A stretch of DNA of 64,000 nt from Calothrix anomala FACHB-343 (GTDB taxonomy: Bacteria; Cyanobacteriota; Cyanobacteriia; Cyanobacteriales; Nostocaceae): contig NZ_JACJQG010000038.1 of the NCBI RefSeq assembly GCF_014696435.1, positions 1-64,000 of the forward strand. The letters run 5' to 3'. Numbering within the stretch: position 1 is the stretch's first letter; each line of letters opens with the position of its first letter. The position numbers were made by a program, and so were the translations under genes. Below, piece after piece: positions 9,955 through 18,741 of this stretch. Under the pieces are notes generated by a model. The model was not told the DNA's origin, made no database searches, and saw nothing but the letters and a program-made list of their open reading frames with translations.

Positions 9955-9994
9955 AGGGACTTTAGATTGTAAATTAGTAAATGTTTTTATTTAA

Positions 9995-10034
9995 GAGTTA
10001 TCAGTTATTTAATGTGTTTGATAACTGATAACTC
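9995..10034. repeat. 14-bp inverted repeat between the ABC exporter and HlyD genes
   Basis: GAGTTATCAGTTAT (9995-10008) pairs exactly with ATAACTGATAACTC (10021-10034) across a 12-base loop. It is built from the heptamer TAACTGA, so it may be a repeat-derived element. In the leftward transcript it would form a stem between the two genes and could tune their ratio. Confidence 0.6.
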
Positions 10035-10039
10035 CATCA

Positions 10040-13000
10040 TTACAGATTGACTTCTTGCTGCTGATAAAGGTAAAAATAATGACCTTTTGCATCCATTAAC
10101 TCTTGATGGCTTCCTTGCTCTTTGAGCCTACCGCTATCCATGACGATAATTTTATCTGCATGACTCACAGTACTCAGACGGTGAGTAATAAAAAACACCG
10201 TACTTCCTTTAAAGCCTTGAGCTAAGTTCAGACAGACTTGTCTTTCTGTTGGGTAATCGAGAGCGCTAGTTGCTTCGTCTAATACTAATAATTTTGGTCG
10301 TTGCAAAACCGATCGCGCGATCGCAATTCTCTGTCTTTGTCCCCCAGAAAGTGATGCACCTCGTTCGCCTACACGGGTATTGTAACCATTAGGCAATCCC
10401 ATGATAAACTCGTGGGCAACGGCGAGACGAGCCGCTTCGATAATTTCTTCGGTGGTAGCTTCGGGATTAGTTAAAGCAATATTTTCTTGCACTGTACCAT
10501 CAAATAACAGTGGATCTTGCGGTACTACACCCAGCTGTCGCCGCAGGGAATACAGTTCTACTTTGGAAATATCATAACCATCGATGAGAATTCTCCCAGA
10601 CTCGATATCATAGAGTCTTAGCAGTAATTTCATCATCGTACTTTTACCCGATCCACTCTGACCGACAATACCCACAAATTGTCCGGCGGGAATATCCACA
10701 TTCACACTCGAAAGTTGTAAGGGGCCGCTAGGTGCAAAGCGGAAGGAAACATTTTCATATTTGACTGCTCCCTTAATTGCAGGTAAGGGGATGTTGTCGC
10801 GATTAGTTTCGGCTTCTTCGGGTGTATCCACAATATCGCTTAACCGCTCTAAAGATAAGGCAGTTTCTTGGAAGTTTTGCCACAGTTGCGCTAAACGTAA
10901 TATTGGGCTGGTAACATAGCCAGAGATAATTCTAAAGGCGATTAATTCTCCTAGAGTTAATTCGTTTTGCAGTACTAAATAAGCACCTACCCACAACACT
11001 AATAAACTACTGAGTTTGTTGAGAAAGTTACTCGTAGAATTGGCTAGAGTCGAGGTGACAACGGTTTTAAACCCTGCAGCCACATACTTTGCATAACGCT
11101 CTTGCCAAGAAAAGCGCGATCGCAATTCGATATTTTGCGCTTTTACTGTTTGAATCCCCGACATCACCTCAACTAAATAAGATTGAGTTTCGGAGTTGCG
11201 TTCCGCTTTACTACGTAACTGTCTGCTGACAGTGGGCGAAGCAATTAAGGTGATAATCACAAAGATGGGAATTGTACCTAAACCCACCAATGTCAATTGC
11301 CAACTGTAAAACAGCATAACGATGATATAAACCACCGAAAATACTGCATCTAATCCCACCGTTAAAGCTGTACCTGTCAGAAATTGGCGGATATTTTCTA
11401 ATTCGTTAATCCGTGTTGATAATTCACCTACCGGTCGCTTTTCAAAATATCTGAGTGGTAAGCGCAGTAGGTGGTCGATAATTTCCGACCCCAAACTCAT
11501 ATCAATGCGGTTGGTAGTATCAACAAATAAGTATGTCCGCAAGGTAGTTAATACGGCTTCAAATATGCCCACTACTAATAGCAATACCCCCAAAACATTC
11601 AGCGTATTAATGCTATTTTGGACAATGACTTTATCAATAATTAGCTGAATAACTAAGGGATTAGCTAATGCCGCCAATTGCACAAAAAAGGAAGCGATAA
11701 AAACTTCTATGAGTACGCGACGGTGGCGCGATAAATAGGGAATAAACCACCGCAAGCCGAACCGCTCTTGAGGTGTTTCTTTAGTAGCAGCTACCAGCAA
11801 TATCCGCAGTTGAGGCGGCATTTTGCTTTCATCCACATCCAAACCTGCGACTAATTCAGCTGGTTTGCAGCGCAAAATCCCTTGAGATGGGACACCCACC
11901 ACTACAGAATTAGCATCGGCTGCATATAAAACCGCAAAACTATCACCATAGCGAATCAATGCTGGTGTGGGAATCCTGGTAATGGCGCTGACAGGGATAT
12001 CTACTAAATGAGCTTTGAGTCCAATTAACTCTGATAGGTAAGCACAAAGCTGATATGAGAGAGTACCCTGTTTTCGCATTTGCTCTGTTAAGATGCGCCG
12101 CACGACTTCTCGCCGAAAGGGAATGTTGAGGTGTTTGCAGAGCATCTGAAAACAGGCAAAGGTGGTATTTACCTCCCCAGTTCCCCGAAAGAAGGGAAAT
12201 TTCTGATTTTTTTGCTTACCCTTGGAGCCTACTGCTGGTTGGGAAACCTCTTCTACAGAGGCATAGGGAATATCTACTGACTCAAGTGAGTAGCGCGGTT
12301 GCGAGTGAGAGCGAGATATAGATTGAGATTGAGACTGAGACTGAATCGTCGTTACTTGCTCTTGTACCGGCTCATCCTCAAGGAAATACAAATTTGCCGG
12401 ATCTAAACCGAGTATCCGGATAGCATTTGGCCCTTGGACTTCAATGTTGCTGCCATCACTAAATTGCAAGCGCGAACATGTAGCTAAATTATCCACTGAA
12501 CCACTACCACTGACAAACCAAACGCTGTCATGATTGAGTTGATTCAGTCTGGTTCTTCCTGGCGGAATGTAATTTACTTTCGCCTTGGGTAAAGCTTGAT
12601 CTGATAGTTCTTTGAGATTAGCACTGGCTAAAGCTTGCTTTTCTAGTTGCCAGCCAATAACATCAAATATTTCAATAATATGGGGGCGATTTCTGCGCAC
12701 ATTGGCAAAAGCTGGGTAGGAAGACAGCAGCCGTAAGTATTCAACAGTACTTAACGTTACACATACTGTTTCTGTGGATGCGATCGCTGTTTCACAACCC
12801 ACTTGACGCAAAAAACCGATTTCTCCTAGTACTTCTCCTGGTTGCAATAACCTCAAAGTTATTGGCATTTGGGTTTGCGGATCGTATCCTAAAAGGCGTA
12901 CTTGTCCTTCATAAATAATTGTGATTTTGTCAGGAACAACTTCCTTACCGATAATTTTTTGACCTATGCGGTAGCGCCACGCTTGTAATTGTTGCGCGAG

Positions 13001-13084
13001 TTCGACGATTTCCTCTTGGGGTAATTGGTCAAAACCTTCGATAGTAGGAAGAAATTCTTCAAAGGCGTTCTTAATATAAGTCAT
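10040..13084 (-). CDS. Type I secretion ABC exporter with cNMP-binding and degenerate C39 domains
   Basis: 1,014 residues. Residues ~10-130 resemble a cyclic-nucleotide-binding domain (IYEGQVRLLGYD, LLQPGEVLGEIGFL). Residues ~300-430 are a C39-like domain: in NTTFACFQML a Thr stands where the catalytic Cys of C39 peptidases is expected, and the usual His position reads as Ser (GDSFAVLY), so peptide cleavage is unlikely. Transmembrane helices follow at ~455-720. The ATPase at ~770-1010 has GQSGSGKST, LSGGQRQRIAIAR, LLVLDEATSALD and the His of ITHRLS. This domain order matches cyanobacterial exporters such as HetC or sll1180 as I recall them. A non-proteolytic C39 domain fits RTX-type substrates, such as the protein at 663-3065. 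It is the first gene of the pair. Confidence 0.92.
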   Translation of the reverse strand: MTYIKNAFEEFLPTIEGFDQLPQEEIVELAQQLQAWRYRIGQKIIGKEVVPDKITIIYEGQVRLLGYDPQTQMPITLRLLQPGEVLGEIGFLRQVGCETAIASTETVCVTLSTVEYLRLLSSYPAFANVRRNRPHIIEIFDVIGWQLEKQALASANLKELSDQALPKAKVNYIPPGRTRLNQLNHDSVWFVSGSGSVDNLATCSRLQFSDGSNIEVQGPNAIRILGLDPANLYFLEDEPVQEQVTTIQSQSQSQSISRSHSQPRYSLESVDIPYASVEEVSQPAVGSKGKQKNQKFPFFRGTGEVNTTFACFQMLCKHLNIPFRREVVRRILTEQMRKQGTLSYQLCAYLSELIGLKAHLVDIPVSAITRIPTPALIRYGDSFAVLYAADANSVVVGVPSQGILRCKPAELVAGLDVDESKMPPQLRILLVAATKETPQERFGLRWFIPYLSRHRRVLIEVFIASFFVQLAALANPLVIQLIIDKVIVQNSINTLNVLGVLLLVVGIFEAVLTTLRTYLFVDTTNRIDMSLGSEIIDHLLRLPLRYFEKRPVGELSTRINELENIRQFLTGTALTVGLDAVFSVVYIIVMLFYSWQLTLVGLGTIPIFVIITLIASPTVSRQLRSKAERNSETQSYLVEVMSGIQTVKAQNIELRSRFSWQERYAKYVAAGFKTVVTSTLANSTSNFLNKLSSLLVLWVGAYLVLQNELTLGELIAFRIISGYVTSPILRLAQLWQNFQETALSLERLSDIVDTPEEAETNRDNIPLPAIKGAVKYENVSFRFAPSGPLQLSSVNVDIPAGQFVGIVGQSGSGKSTMMKLLLRLYDIESGRILIDGYDISKVELYSLRRQLGVVPQDPLLFDGTVQENIALTNPEATTEEIIEAARLAVAHEFIMGLPNGYNTRVGERGASLSGGQRQRIAIARSVLQRPKLLVLDEATSALDYPTERQVCLNLAQGFKGSTVFFITHRLSTVSHADKIIVMDSGRLKEQGSHQELMDAKGHYFYLYQQQEVNL

Positions 13085-13543
13085 GCAAGCTTATTAATCA
13101 CTTTTATATAGGTTTTACTTATTTGTAATTGGCTACTAGGCCTTAAGAAACATATCTCCTGGCATACTACACATTATGCAGGGTAAAAGTTACAATCTTT
13201 GCGAAGTTTTACTTAAAAAAGTTACTCTTGGTGTCATTTTGCGAGAAAATCGACAAGTTACAGTGATGTCTTGTTAAATATAATACTTAATGCCAAGGTA
13301 ATTTCATATTGTGGTGCTATTTTGGTTGCAGGTAATTTTTGATGCTCTATATTTATCTAGCTAACTAAGCGATCGCTTCTGCAAATAGCTTCAATGTTGT
13401 GTAACCTACATATAAAGAAACTCCAGATTGTCTCTCAGGATTTCTGGAGCTGTCTGGAGTGGTTACAGATGCTTAATACGAATCAATTTTTACCTGCTTA
13501 TCGCCCAATGTCTTTAGGGTATATACCGAAGTTGCTGAAATTG

Positions 13544-13613
13544 GGTCAATGGTCAATGGTCAATGGTCAATGGTCAATGGTCAATGGTCAATGGTCAATG
13601 GTCAATGGTCATT
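13544..13613. repeat. Heptameric tandem repeat (GGTCAAT), nine perfect copies plus one variant
   Basis: Nine uninterrupted GGTCAAT units are followed by GGTCATT. This is the longest heptamer array in the window. Confidence 0.9.
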
Positions 13614-13631
13614 AGTTACCCAGCACTAGCT

Positions 13632-13660
13632 ACTGACAACTGACAACTGACAACTGACTA
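13632..13660. repeat. Heptameric tandem repeat (ACTGACA), about four copies
   Basis: Four consecutive ACTGACA-type units end in ACTGACT, a few bases after the GGTCAAT block. Confidence 0.75.
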
Positions 13661-13700
13661 ACCCAAAATAAAACCTCGGCCCGATGCGGAAGCCGAGGTG
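13661..13700 (-). terminator. Rho-independent terminator candidate, leftward
   Basis: ACCTCGGC (13673-13680) pairs with GCCGAGGT (13692-13699). Read leftward the stem is followed by TTTTATTTTG, a good T-tract. It lies 214 bases past the stop codon of the small membrane-protein gene. It could be that gene's terminator, or that of a short unannotated transcript in between. Confidence 0.6.
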
Positions 13701-13854
13701 AAAGAAGAAAACTCCGAGATACCCAAATGTCAGATTTTTCTTCTGCGTTGTCGTTGTTCTAAATATTGAGATTTCTTAGCTTTGTAAGCTTATATTAATA
13801 TATTTAACATATTCTTCATAAAACGTCAATCATTTGAAGTTTTTGTAAAGCCAG

Positions 13855-13877
13855 ACCCCCAATAATGGCTTGGGGGC
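13855..13877 (-). terminator. Possible weak terminator just after the small membrane-protein gene
   Basis: CCCCC (13856-13860) and GGGGG (13872-13876) enclose an 11-base loop, about 37 bases beyond the stop codon at 13914. The T-tract on the leftward strand is poor. Confidence 0.35.
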
Positions 13878-13913
13878 TATATCTATTGTCATGCTAATGC
13901 GCCACCTTAACTT

Positions 13914-14147
13914 TTATTGAGGCAGGTTGCGGCTGGTGTAGGCATCCGTTGCATAAGCATAAGCAGGAGTGCGTTCAGCATAATCAGTATCTTGCCCTGT
14001 AATTGATTTCGCCAACTTTTCAAAAGCATCTGAGCGCCAGTTACGCTCGTGGATGGGCTTGCTTTGCTCTCCCAAAAAATAAGCCAAAGTACCAATAACT
14101 GAAGCAGCTACCCAACCCACAACCAATAATGCAATTAAGATAGTCAT
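13914..14147 (-). CDS. Small single-span membrane protein, probably Psb35-like
   Basis: 77 residues. Residues 2-24 form one hydrophobic span (ILIALLVVGWVAASVIGTLA), followed by a conserved-looking polar region with GEQSKPIHERNWRSDAFEKL and an acidic, Tyr-rich tail. This pattern matches a small cyanobacterial membrane-protein family that I associate with Psb35 (Ssl2148), reported to stabilise CP47 of photosystem II. The match is from memory and not proven. It lies alone on the same strand as petA but is separated from it by a terminator. Its short length and strong conservation pattern argue for a real gene. Confidence 0.75.
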   Translation of the reverse strand: MTILIALLVVGWVAASVIGTLAYFLGEQSKPIHERNWRSDAFEKLAKSITGQDTDYAERTPAYAYATDAYTSRNLPQ

Positions 14148-14272
14148 TTCAAACCTCTACTTAAGCTTTGTAACTTTATGTAAATAAATATAACTTTCTT
14201 GTTACAAACATTGCAATATACAAACTAACGTGCATACCGATATTAAAAGTGGGGTAATCCACACCTAATACC

Positions 14273-14312
14273 AATTCAAAATTCAAAATTCAAAATTCAA
14301 AATTCAAAATTA
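14273..14312. repeat. Heptameric tandem repeat (ATTCAAA), about five copies
   Basis: Five consecutive ATTCAAA units, a heptamer familiar from Nostocales intergenic DNA. Confidence 0.8.
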
Positions 14313-14411
14313 AGAAACCAAACACAACAAGGGTTTGGGGCTGTGCATCTGTCGCAATCATTTTTCAAATTGGTATAAGAGTGCGATTGTGAGCGTGCTT
14401 TTAGTCGGATC

Positions 14412-14443
14412 GGCAATAAAAAAGACAGGCGATACGCCTGTCT
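14412..14443 (-). terminator. petA transcription terminator
   Basis: AGACAGGCG (14423-14431) and CGCCTGTCT (14435-14443) form a perfect 9-bp stem with a 3-base loop. Read leftward it is followed by TTTTTTATTG. It starts 26 bases after the petA stop codon, the classical arrangement. Confidence 0.88.
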
Positions 14444-14468
14444 GAAAATAAATGAATTCGCAAATCAT

Positions 14469-15470
14469 TTAGAAATTCATTTCAGCCGCTTGGACTTTCT
14501 CAACCTGCTTCTTCTTCAAGACGAGCATGACTTGAGCTAGCATCACCAGTGCGATGAATGCAATCAACCATTTAATGCGATTAGCATCTTGCAATACAAT
14601 TTCTGCATCTCTTTGACCAAATCCACCAACGTTGGGATTATTTGTCAAAGCATCGCCAGATTTTACTGCTTGTCCTTCAGAAACAATTAATTCTGGGCCT
14701 ACAGGAATTGTCTCAGTGACAACTTCACCAGATTCGGTTTGGATGCTCACTAAATATTGGAGGTTACCCTCGTCATCTTCTTCTTTAGCAATCTTGGTAA
14801 TGGTACCAGCAGCAGAAGCGTTATAAACGGTGTTATTGCTCTTTTCGCCAGTTGGGTAAACTTGTCCGCGTCCCCGGTTACCACCTACATGCACTGAATA
14901 TTTACCAAAGTGGATATTTTTATCAGTTGCGGGGTTGGGGGAGAGAACTGGGAAGATTATTTCCTGATACTGTTCGCCAGGTAAGGGGCCGACGATGACG
15001 ACGTTTTCTTTCTCTTCGCTATAGGCTTGGAAGTAAGTATCGCCAACTTCCTCTTTCAGTTCTTCAGGAATGCGGTCTTCGGGAGCAATTTTGAAGCCTT
15101 CGGGGAGCATCAATACCGCACCGACGTTTAAGCCGACTTTAGAACCATCAGCACCTACCTGCTGGACGCTGGTATCGTAGGGAATTTTCACTACAGCTTT
15201 AAACACAGTGTCAGGTAGAACTGATTGGGGAACTTCCACTTCTGTCGGCTTTGCAGCTAGGTGACAGTTGGCGCAAACAATTCGCCCAGTAGGTTCGCGG
15301 GGGGTTTCTGGATATGTTTGCTGGGCCCAAAAAGGATAGGCAGCAGCAGATTGGGGCAGAGCTAAATCGCTGGTGAAGTAGAATGTCACTGTAGCGATCG
15401 CCACGAGCAATACTTTAACTATTGCTCTGGTATTGCGAGTTAACCTCGCGATTATCGAAGCATTTCTCAT
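14469..15470 (-). CDS. petA: Cytochrome f of the cytochrome b6f complex
   Basis: 333 residues. An N-terminal Sec signal peptide ends in SAAA before Tyr45, whose free amine becomes the axial haem ligand of mature cytochrome f ([19 protein letters not shown] region). The haem site is C66-A-N-C69-H70. The large lumenal domain follows, and the C-terminal span [19 protein letters not shown] anchors it in the thylakoid membrane with a short stromal tail. The length and all signatures are those of intact PetA. It accepts electrons from the Rieske protein and passes them to plastocyanin or cytochrome c6. It lies 125 bases downstream of petC, the conserved petCA operon, and has a strong terminator. 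Confidence 0.98.
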   Translation of the reverse strand: MRNASIIARLTRNTRAIVKVLLVAIATVTFYFTSDLALPQSAAAYPFWAQQTYPETPREPTGRIVCANCHLAAKPTEVEVPQSVLPDTVFKAVVKIPYDTSVQQVGADGSKVGLNVGAVLMLPEGFKIAPEDRIPEELKEEVGDTYFQAYSEEKENVVIVGPLPGEQYQEIIFPVLSPNPATDKNIHFGKYSVHVGGNRGRGQVYPTGEKSNNTVYNASAAGTITKIAKEEDDEGNLQYLVSIQTESGEVVTETIPVGPELIVSEGQAVKSGDALTNNPNVGGFGQRDAEIVLQDANRIKWLIAFIALVMLAQVMLVLKKKQVEKVQAAEMNF

Positions 15471-15499
15471 CTCTATAAGGGCAACGATTCTCTCATGAA

Positions 15500-15550
15500 T
15501 TAGTCATTAGTCATTAGTCATTGGTCAATAGTCAATAGTCAATAGTTAAT
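15500..15550. repeat. Heptameric repeats (TTAGTCA/ATAGTCA) in the petC-petA spacer
   Basis: Three TTAGTCA-type and three ATAGTCA-type units lie inside the petC-petA intercistronic region and are therefore transcribed with the operon. Confidence 0.8.
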
Positions 15551-15595
15551 GGTTTACACTATGGACTTTTGACTATGGACTTTTGACTAAAATAA

Positions 15596-16135
15596 TTAAG
15601 CCCACCAAGGTTCTTCGCCTGTGCGGAAGTCGGTTTCAGTCCAAGGACTAATGACGACTTTATCGTCTTGTACAGTGGTGTGAGCCAAAGGCAAAGACTT
15701 AGGTGCTGGGCCGCGAACAACTTTACCGGTGGCGTCATATTGGGAACCATGACAAGGACATTTGAATTTGTTCTCGGCTACGTTCCAGGGGACAACACAA
15801 CCTAAGTGGGTACAGATAGCATTAATCCCGTAATCACCTATAGCTTCTTTGCTTTCTACAACAAGATAAGTGGGGTCGCCTTTAAGTCCCTGAACTAGGG
15901 CGCGATCGCCTACATTATGGCTTGCTAGAAATTTGCTGACGCTCACATCGTTGCCCAGTTCGTCTTTTGCTGTTGCACCGCCACCAGCGCCACCACTAGC
16001 TGGTGGAATAAAATACTTGACCACGGGATACAATGCACCCAGAGCCACTCCAGTGACGGTTCCAAAAGTGAGCAGATTCATGAATTGACGACGCCCCATA
16101 TCGGGCACGTCTGCTGATTCAGAAAATTGAGCCAT
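15596..16135 (-). CDS. petC: Rieske iron-sulfur protein of the cytochrome b6f complex
   Basis: 179 residues. The twin-arginine motif GRRQFMN (Arg15, Arg16) precedes a single membrane anchor at ~21-43, then a Gly-rich hinge ([10 protein letters not shown]). The [2Fe-2S] ligands lie in C108-T-H110-L-G-C113 and C126-P-C128-H129-G-S, with C108, H110, C126 and H129 as expected cluster ligands and C113-C128 as the disulfide. It transfers electrons from plastoquinol to cytochrome f. It is the promoter-proximal gene of petCA and is divergent from the DUF3067 gene, a conserved cyanobacterial arrangement. The length is normal. Confidence 0.98.
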   Translation of the reverse strand: MAQFSESADVPDMGRRQFMNLLTFGTVTGVALGALYPVVKYFIPPASGGAGGGATAKDELGNDVSVSKFLASHNVGDRALVQGLKGDPTYLVVESKEAIGDYGINAICTHLGCVVPWNVAENKFKCPCHGSQYDATGKVVRGPAPKSLPLAHTTVQDDKVVISPWTETDFRTGEEPWWA

Positions 16136-16365
16136 AATCTACGCGCTCTTTCGTGTATTTTGTTAAGCATTTTGATAAGAGTACTAGTAGGTGAGCAACT
16201 CTTATCTAAGTCGAAATGTTAATGCCCACAAAAATGCCATACTTCTCTGTTCCAAGATATTTCTAGCATCTTTTCTGTTAGCATTACATTTCTTTATATC
16301 CTTATCATACTTGAGTTACGGAACTTAACATCATAACTAAATGTAAATTCTAATTGAGACAACCT
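16136..16365. promoter_or_regulatory. Divergent promoter region between petC and the DUF3067 gene
   Basis: A 230-bp AT-rich spacer between oppositely oriented genes must hold the start signals of both. No individual -10 or operator could be assigned with confidence. Confidence 0.5.
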
Positions 16366-16674
16366 ATGACAGGACAGGAATTACGTCAACTGTTGGTTGA
16401 TAAATGGGGCTATTCCTACGATGTGCAGCTGCGGCGCTCTCAAGGGAAAATCTTTCTCCAAGTCATGTGGAAATATCTAGAGCAGGCTTCTTTTCCTTTG
16501 AGTGAAGAGGAGTACCAGTCCCATCTAGATAGCATTGCCAATTATCTCCATGCTTTAGGAGGAGCATCCCAGGTACAGACATTTATTACACAGACAAGGG
16601 AGCGTCCCCGCTTAGGCAAGGCTGTGAGCATTCCCCTTGATTTAGGCGAACGCAGCTCCGAATGGATATTATGA
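16366..16674 (+). CDS. DUF3067 family protein
   Basis: 102 residues from the ATG at 16366 (MTGQELRQLLVDKWGYSYDV, the usual start); a TTG four codons upstream is unlikely. The sequence is recognisable as the cyanobacterial/plastid DUF3067 family, with a conserved WGYSYD motif, the KIFLQVMWKYLEQASFPL stretch and a C-terminal RPRLGKAVSIPLDL segment. It is soluble with no signal peptide. Its function is unknown. Its conserved position divergent from petC suggests a role connected with the b6f complex or thylakoid electron transport, but this is inference from gene order only. Confidence 0.9.
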   Translation: MTGQELRQLLVDKWGYSYDVQLRRSQGKIFLQVMWKYLEQASFPLSEEEYQSHLDSIANYLHALGGASQVQTFITQTRERPRLGKAVSIPLDLGERSSEWIL

Positions 16675-16713
16675 CTTGATTGGGCGCAAATTGCACGCTT
16701 TTTGCTGTTGAGT

Positions 16714-17313
16714 TCACCAAAACATCGATTCTGTGAGTTGCTCACCCCCTGCTTTCCGTCCTAGTAGAGAATGAGCGATCGCAAATCCAATGACTATTGG
16801 GACTGAACAAAAGTGAGCAATTCGCAGTCCTTGCCAACTTCCAAATAAATTAACTATCCAAGGAAACTGTGCAGGTTTATACATACCTATGCCTGTAAAT
16901 ATAGCGATAAGCAAAATAGGAATAATCGCTGTATATACTAGGCGATGCCAAGCATAAATTAGCCGCTTGGAGTTGTGGCTTTTTTGTAATGCTTTCATAT
17001 CGTTCCCACCCACAAATCGATGTCGCCAACGACGGGTAATTAAAATATAAACTCCATACCACAATAAATTTACAGAAAAAAACCACATGGCAAAAAAATG
17101 CCAGTGTCTACCTCCTGCTAACCAACCTCCTAAGGTAAATATGGGCGGAATATGTAAACCTGCACGTCCGCCAAAAACCGGATTAGCATTGTAAATTTGT
17201 AGTCCACTGGTAAGCATAAGAAATAAGCTAATAATATTTCCCGTATGGAAAATCTTAGCCCCTATGGCTTGTTTGGGTAACTTACCTCTTTGCGTGGGAA
17301 TGGTCGAACTCAT
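16714..17313 (-). CDS. Cytochrome b561-like membrane protein
   Basis: 199 residues from the ATG at 17313 (MSSTIPTQRGKLPKQ); a TTG 14 codons upstream is possible. Four hydrophobic helices carry His residues spaced as in di-haem b-type cytochromes: AKIFHTGNIISL, GRHWHFFAMWFF, IYAWHRLVYTAI, and RIAHFCSVPIVIGFAIAH. Such proteins usually serve as the membrane electron carrier for a molybdopterin oxidoreductase or hydrogenase, transferring electrons to or from quinone. No catalytic partner is encoded nearby, so the redox partner is unknown. It ends 40 bases from the convergent DUF3067 gene. Confidence 0.85.
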   Translation of the reverse strand: MSSTIPTQRGKLPKQAIGAKIFHTGNIISLFLMLTSGLQIYNANPVFGGRAGLHIPPIFTLGGWLAGGRHWHFFAMWFFSVNLLWYGVYILITRRWRHRFVGGNDMKALQKSHNSKRLIYAWHRLVYTAIIPILLIAIFTGIGMYKPAQFPWIVNLFGSWQGLRIAHFCSVPIVIGFAIAHSLLGRKAGGEQLTESMFW

Positions 17314-17397
17314 AGATATTTGATCTAGCCGCGATTGTCTATTTCCTACCTCCAAAATAATTTCACAACTTGCATCAAATAGCTATAGATCTAATTT

Positions 17398-18741
17398 TTA
17401 AGTAATCTTATTCGCCGCCCCACGTGTCAATTTTACTCCAGCCCAAACAATCAATGGTTGTCCCACAGATTTATAGAGCAAACTCTCCAGAATTAGCCCG
17501 TTATTATTAGCTGTTAAAGCTTGATTTATTTGCTTGATAGACTCATAAAAGCCGTTGTACCAGCCTTTATTAGACATGAGATTTCTTTGGACAAAATTAA
17601 ATAGCTGACGAGTGTAAGCAGTGTTATACAATACATGCCAGCCAATCGCCGCCTTGGTACTCAAAAAGCGTAAATCATGGTGTTTTTCGAGATTTTCTGT
17701 AATTGTCGCCCAAGGTTCTTTATTCACAAACAAACTACTGTAAACAAAGTAGGGAGGACGATCTATATAGTCGGCGGTTAATGCTGTTAATTGTTTTGTC
17801 GTTAAATAACGAGCTTCTTGGGCGGCTAAAACTCTATCGGCGTAAGCTTTTGGTACAGTTTGAAATCCGGTTTCAATCCCATCGAGAATATAAGGTTCGC
17901 TGACAACGTAATTATTCGCTCCCGAATTTTCGTGATTGCGTTCGTCATAGGGTACGCCCTTACCGTAAAGATTTACAAACGCGACATGAGACTGATAATT
18001 TAAGGCTTCCTTGACAGGTAGTCCCCAAAGTTTTAACCCAAAGGCAGCATAATTTTCATAACCTAAACGTCCTTCTTGGTGGTACTGTTCTTTACCATTA
18101 ATTATGGTAGTACCGTACAATTGTCCGTTTTTGGTGAGGCGTTGTACTTGCCAATGCTGCCAAATAGCTTCGGTTTGCTGTTGAAATTGGGGATATTTTG
18201 TGCCTAAAATCTTCAGCCAAATGGCCAAGCGTCCGATATCAATGGCTGACCAGCCAATTTCTTGTTTTTGCTCTAGCTGACCGTAATTTATTGGTACTAA
18301 AGTTTGAGAATTATAAACTTTGTTAGGTAGTTCGCCTTTATACAAAGGTAGAGATGCTAGAGTTTGCAGCATTCTGCCAATTTTGACTTCAAATTCATAT
18401 CCAGAGACAAATTTGAGTTCTCTAGCACTAATTAAAGCAGCGATCGCCACCGCTTGATCGGACATGGTCACAGAAGTCACGCCATCAAGGGAATTAACTA
18501 AGCCTGTTTGCTCATTCCAGTTGCGTTGGAAATATAACCAAGCTTGATGAGCGATCGCCGTTTCTTCCAGACTTAACGATCCGGCTTGAGGCGCGATATA
18601 AGGAGTTTTAGCGATTGTCGCCTGACTAGGACTAATAGGCGTACCTGGTAAGGCTAAGGATTGAGCATCAAATGTGGCAATGGCTTGGGCAGCATTGCCC
18701 GTAGTATCAGAGTGAGATGTAGAAATTTCCGTTTTTAGCAC
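17398..18741 (-). CDS. DUF3131 domain protein
   Basis: 447 residues from a GTG at 18741. A stop lies upstream in frame and no ATG lies between, so the GTG is preferred. The DUF3131 region covers most of the protein: WLYFQRNWNEQTGLVNSLDG, then EIGWSAIDIGRLAIWLKIL and GYENYAAFGLKLWG. The last part (WYNGFYES, LILESLLYKS) resembles all-alpha (alpha/alpha)6-barrel proteins related to glycoside-processing enzymes. The family is frequent in cyanobacteria, and its function is not established. No clear signal peptide is visible, as the N-terminal 45 residues are polar. Upstream lies a 700-bp gene-free stretch. Confidence 0.85.
   Translation of the reverse strand: MLKTEISTSHSDTTGNAAQAIATFDAQSLALPGTPISPSQATIAKTPYIAPQAGSLSLEETAIAHQAWLYFQRNWNEQTGLVNSLDGVTSVTMSDQAVAIAALISARELKFVSGYEFEVKIGRMLQTLASLPLYKGELPNKVYNSQTLVPINYGQLEQKQEIGWSAIDIGRLAIWLKILGTKYPQFQQQTEAIWQHWQVQRLTKNGQLYGTTIINGKEQYHQEGRLGYENYAAFGLKLWGLPVKEALNYQSHVAFVNLYGKGVPYDERNHENSGANNYVVSEPYILDGIETGFQTVPKAYADRVLAAQEARYLTTKQLTALTADYIDRPPYFVYSSLFVNKEPWATITENLEKHHDLRFLSTKAAIGWHVLYNTAYTRQLFNFVQRNLMSNKGWYNGFYESIKQINQALTANNNGLILESLLYKSVGQPLIVWAGVKLTRGAANKIT

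Larger units (their letters stand above)
13085..13913. other. 829-bp intergenic region rich in short repeats
   Basis: The right part should carry the 3' end of the small membrane-protein transcript, the left part the promoter of the exporter gene. It contains two heptamer repeat blocks and two terminator-like hairpins. An open frame at 13394-13615 runs through the heptamer repeat and is not credible. Confidence 0.6.
14148..14468. other. 321-bp intergenic region upstream of the small membrane-protein gene
   Basis: Contains the ATTCAAA heptamer block (14273-14312) and the petA terminator. The 120 bases next to the gene at 14147 should hold its promoter, but no defined site is claimed. Confidence 0.5.

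Noticed and set aside
10040-13084. HetC identity for the exporter
   Set aside because: The domain order is similar as I remember it, but no distinguishing motif or hetP-like neighbour is present; the neighbour is a HlyD gene.
13394-13615. A 73-codon rightward open frame ending in repeated VNGQWSM
   Set aside because: More than a quarter of it is the GGTCAAT heptamer array; composition and context are intergenic.
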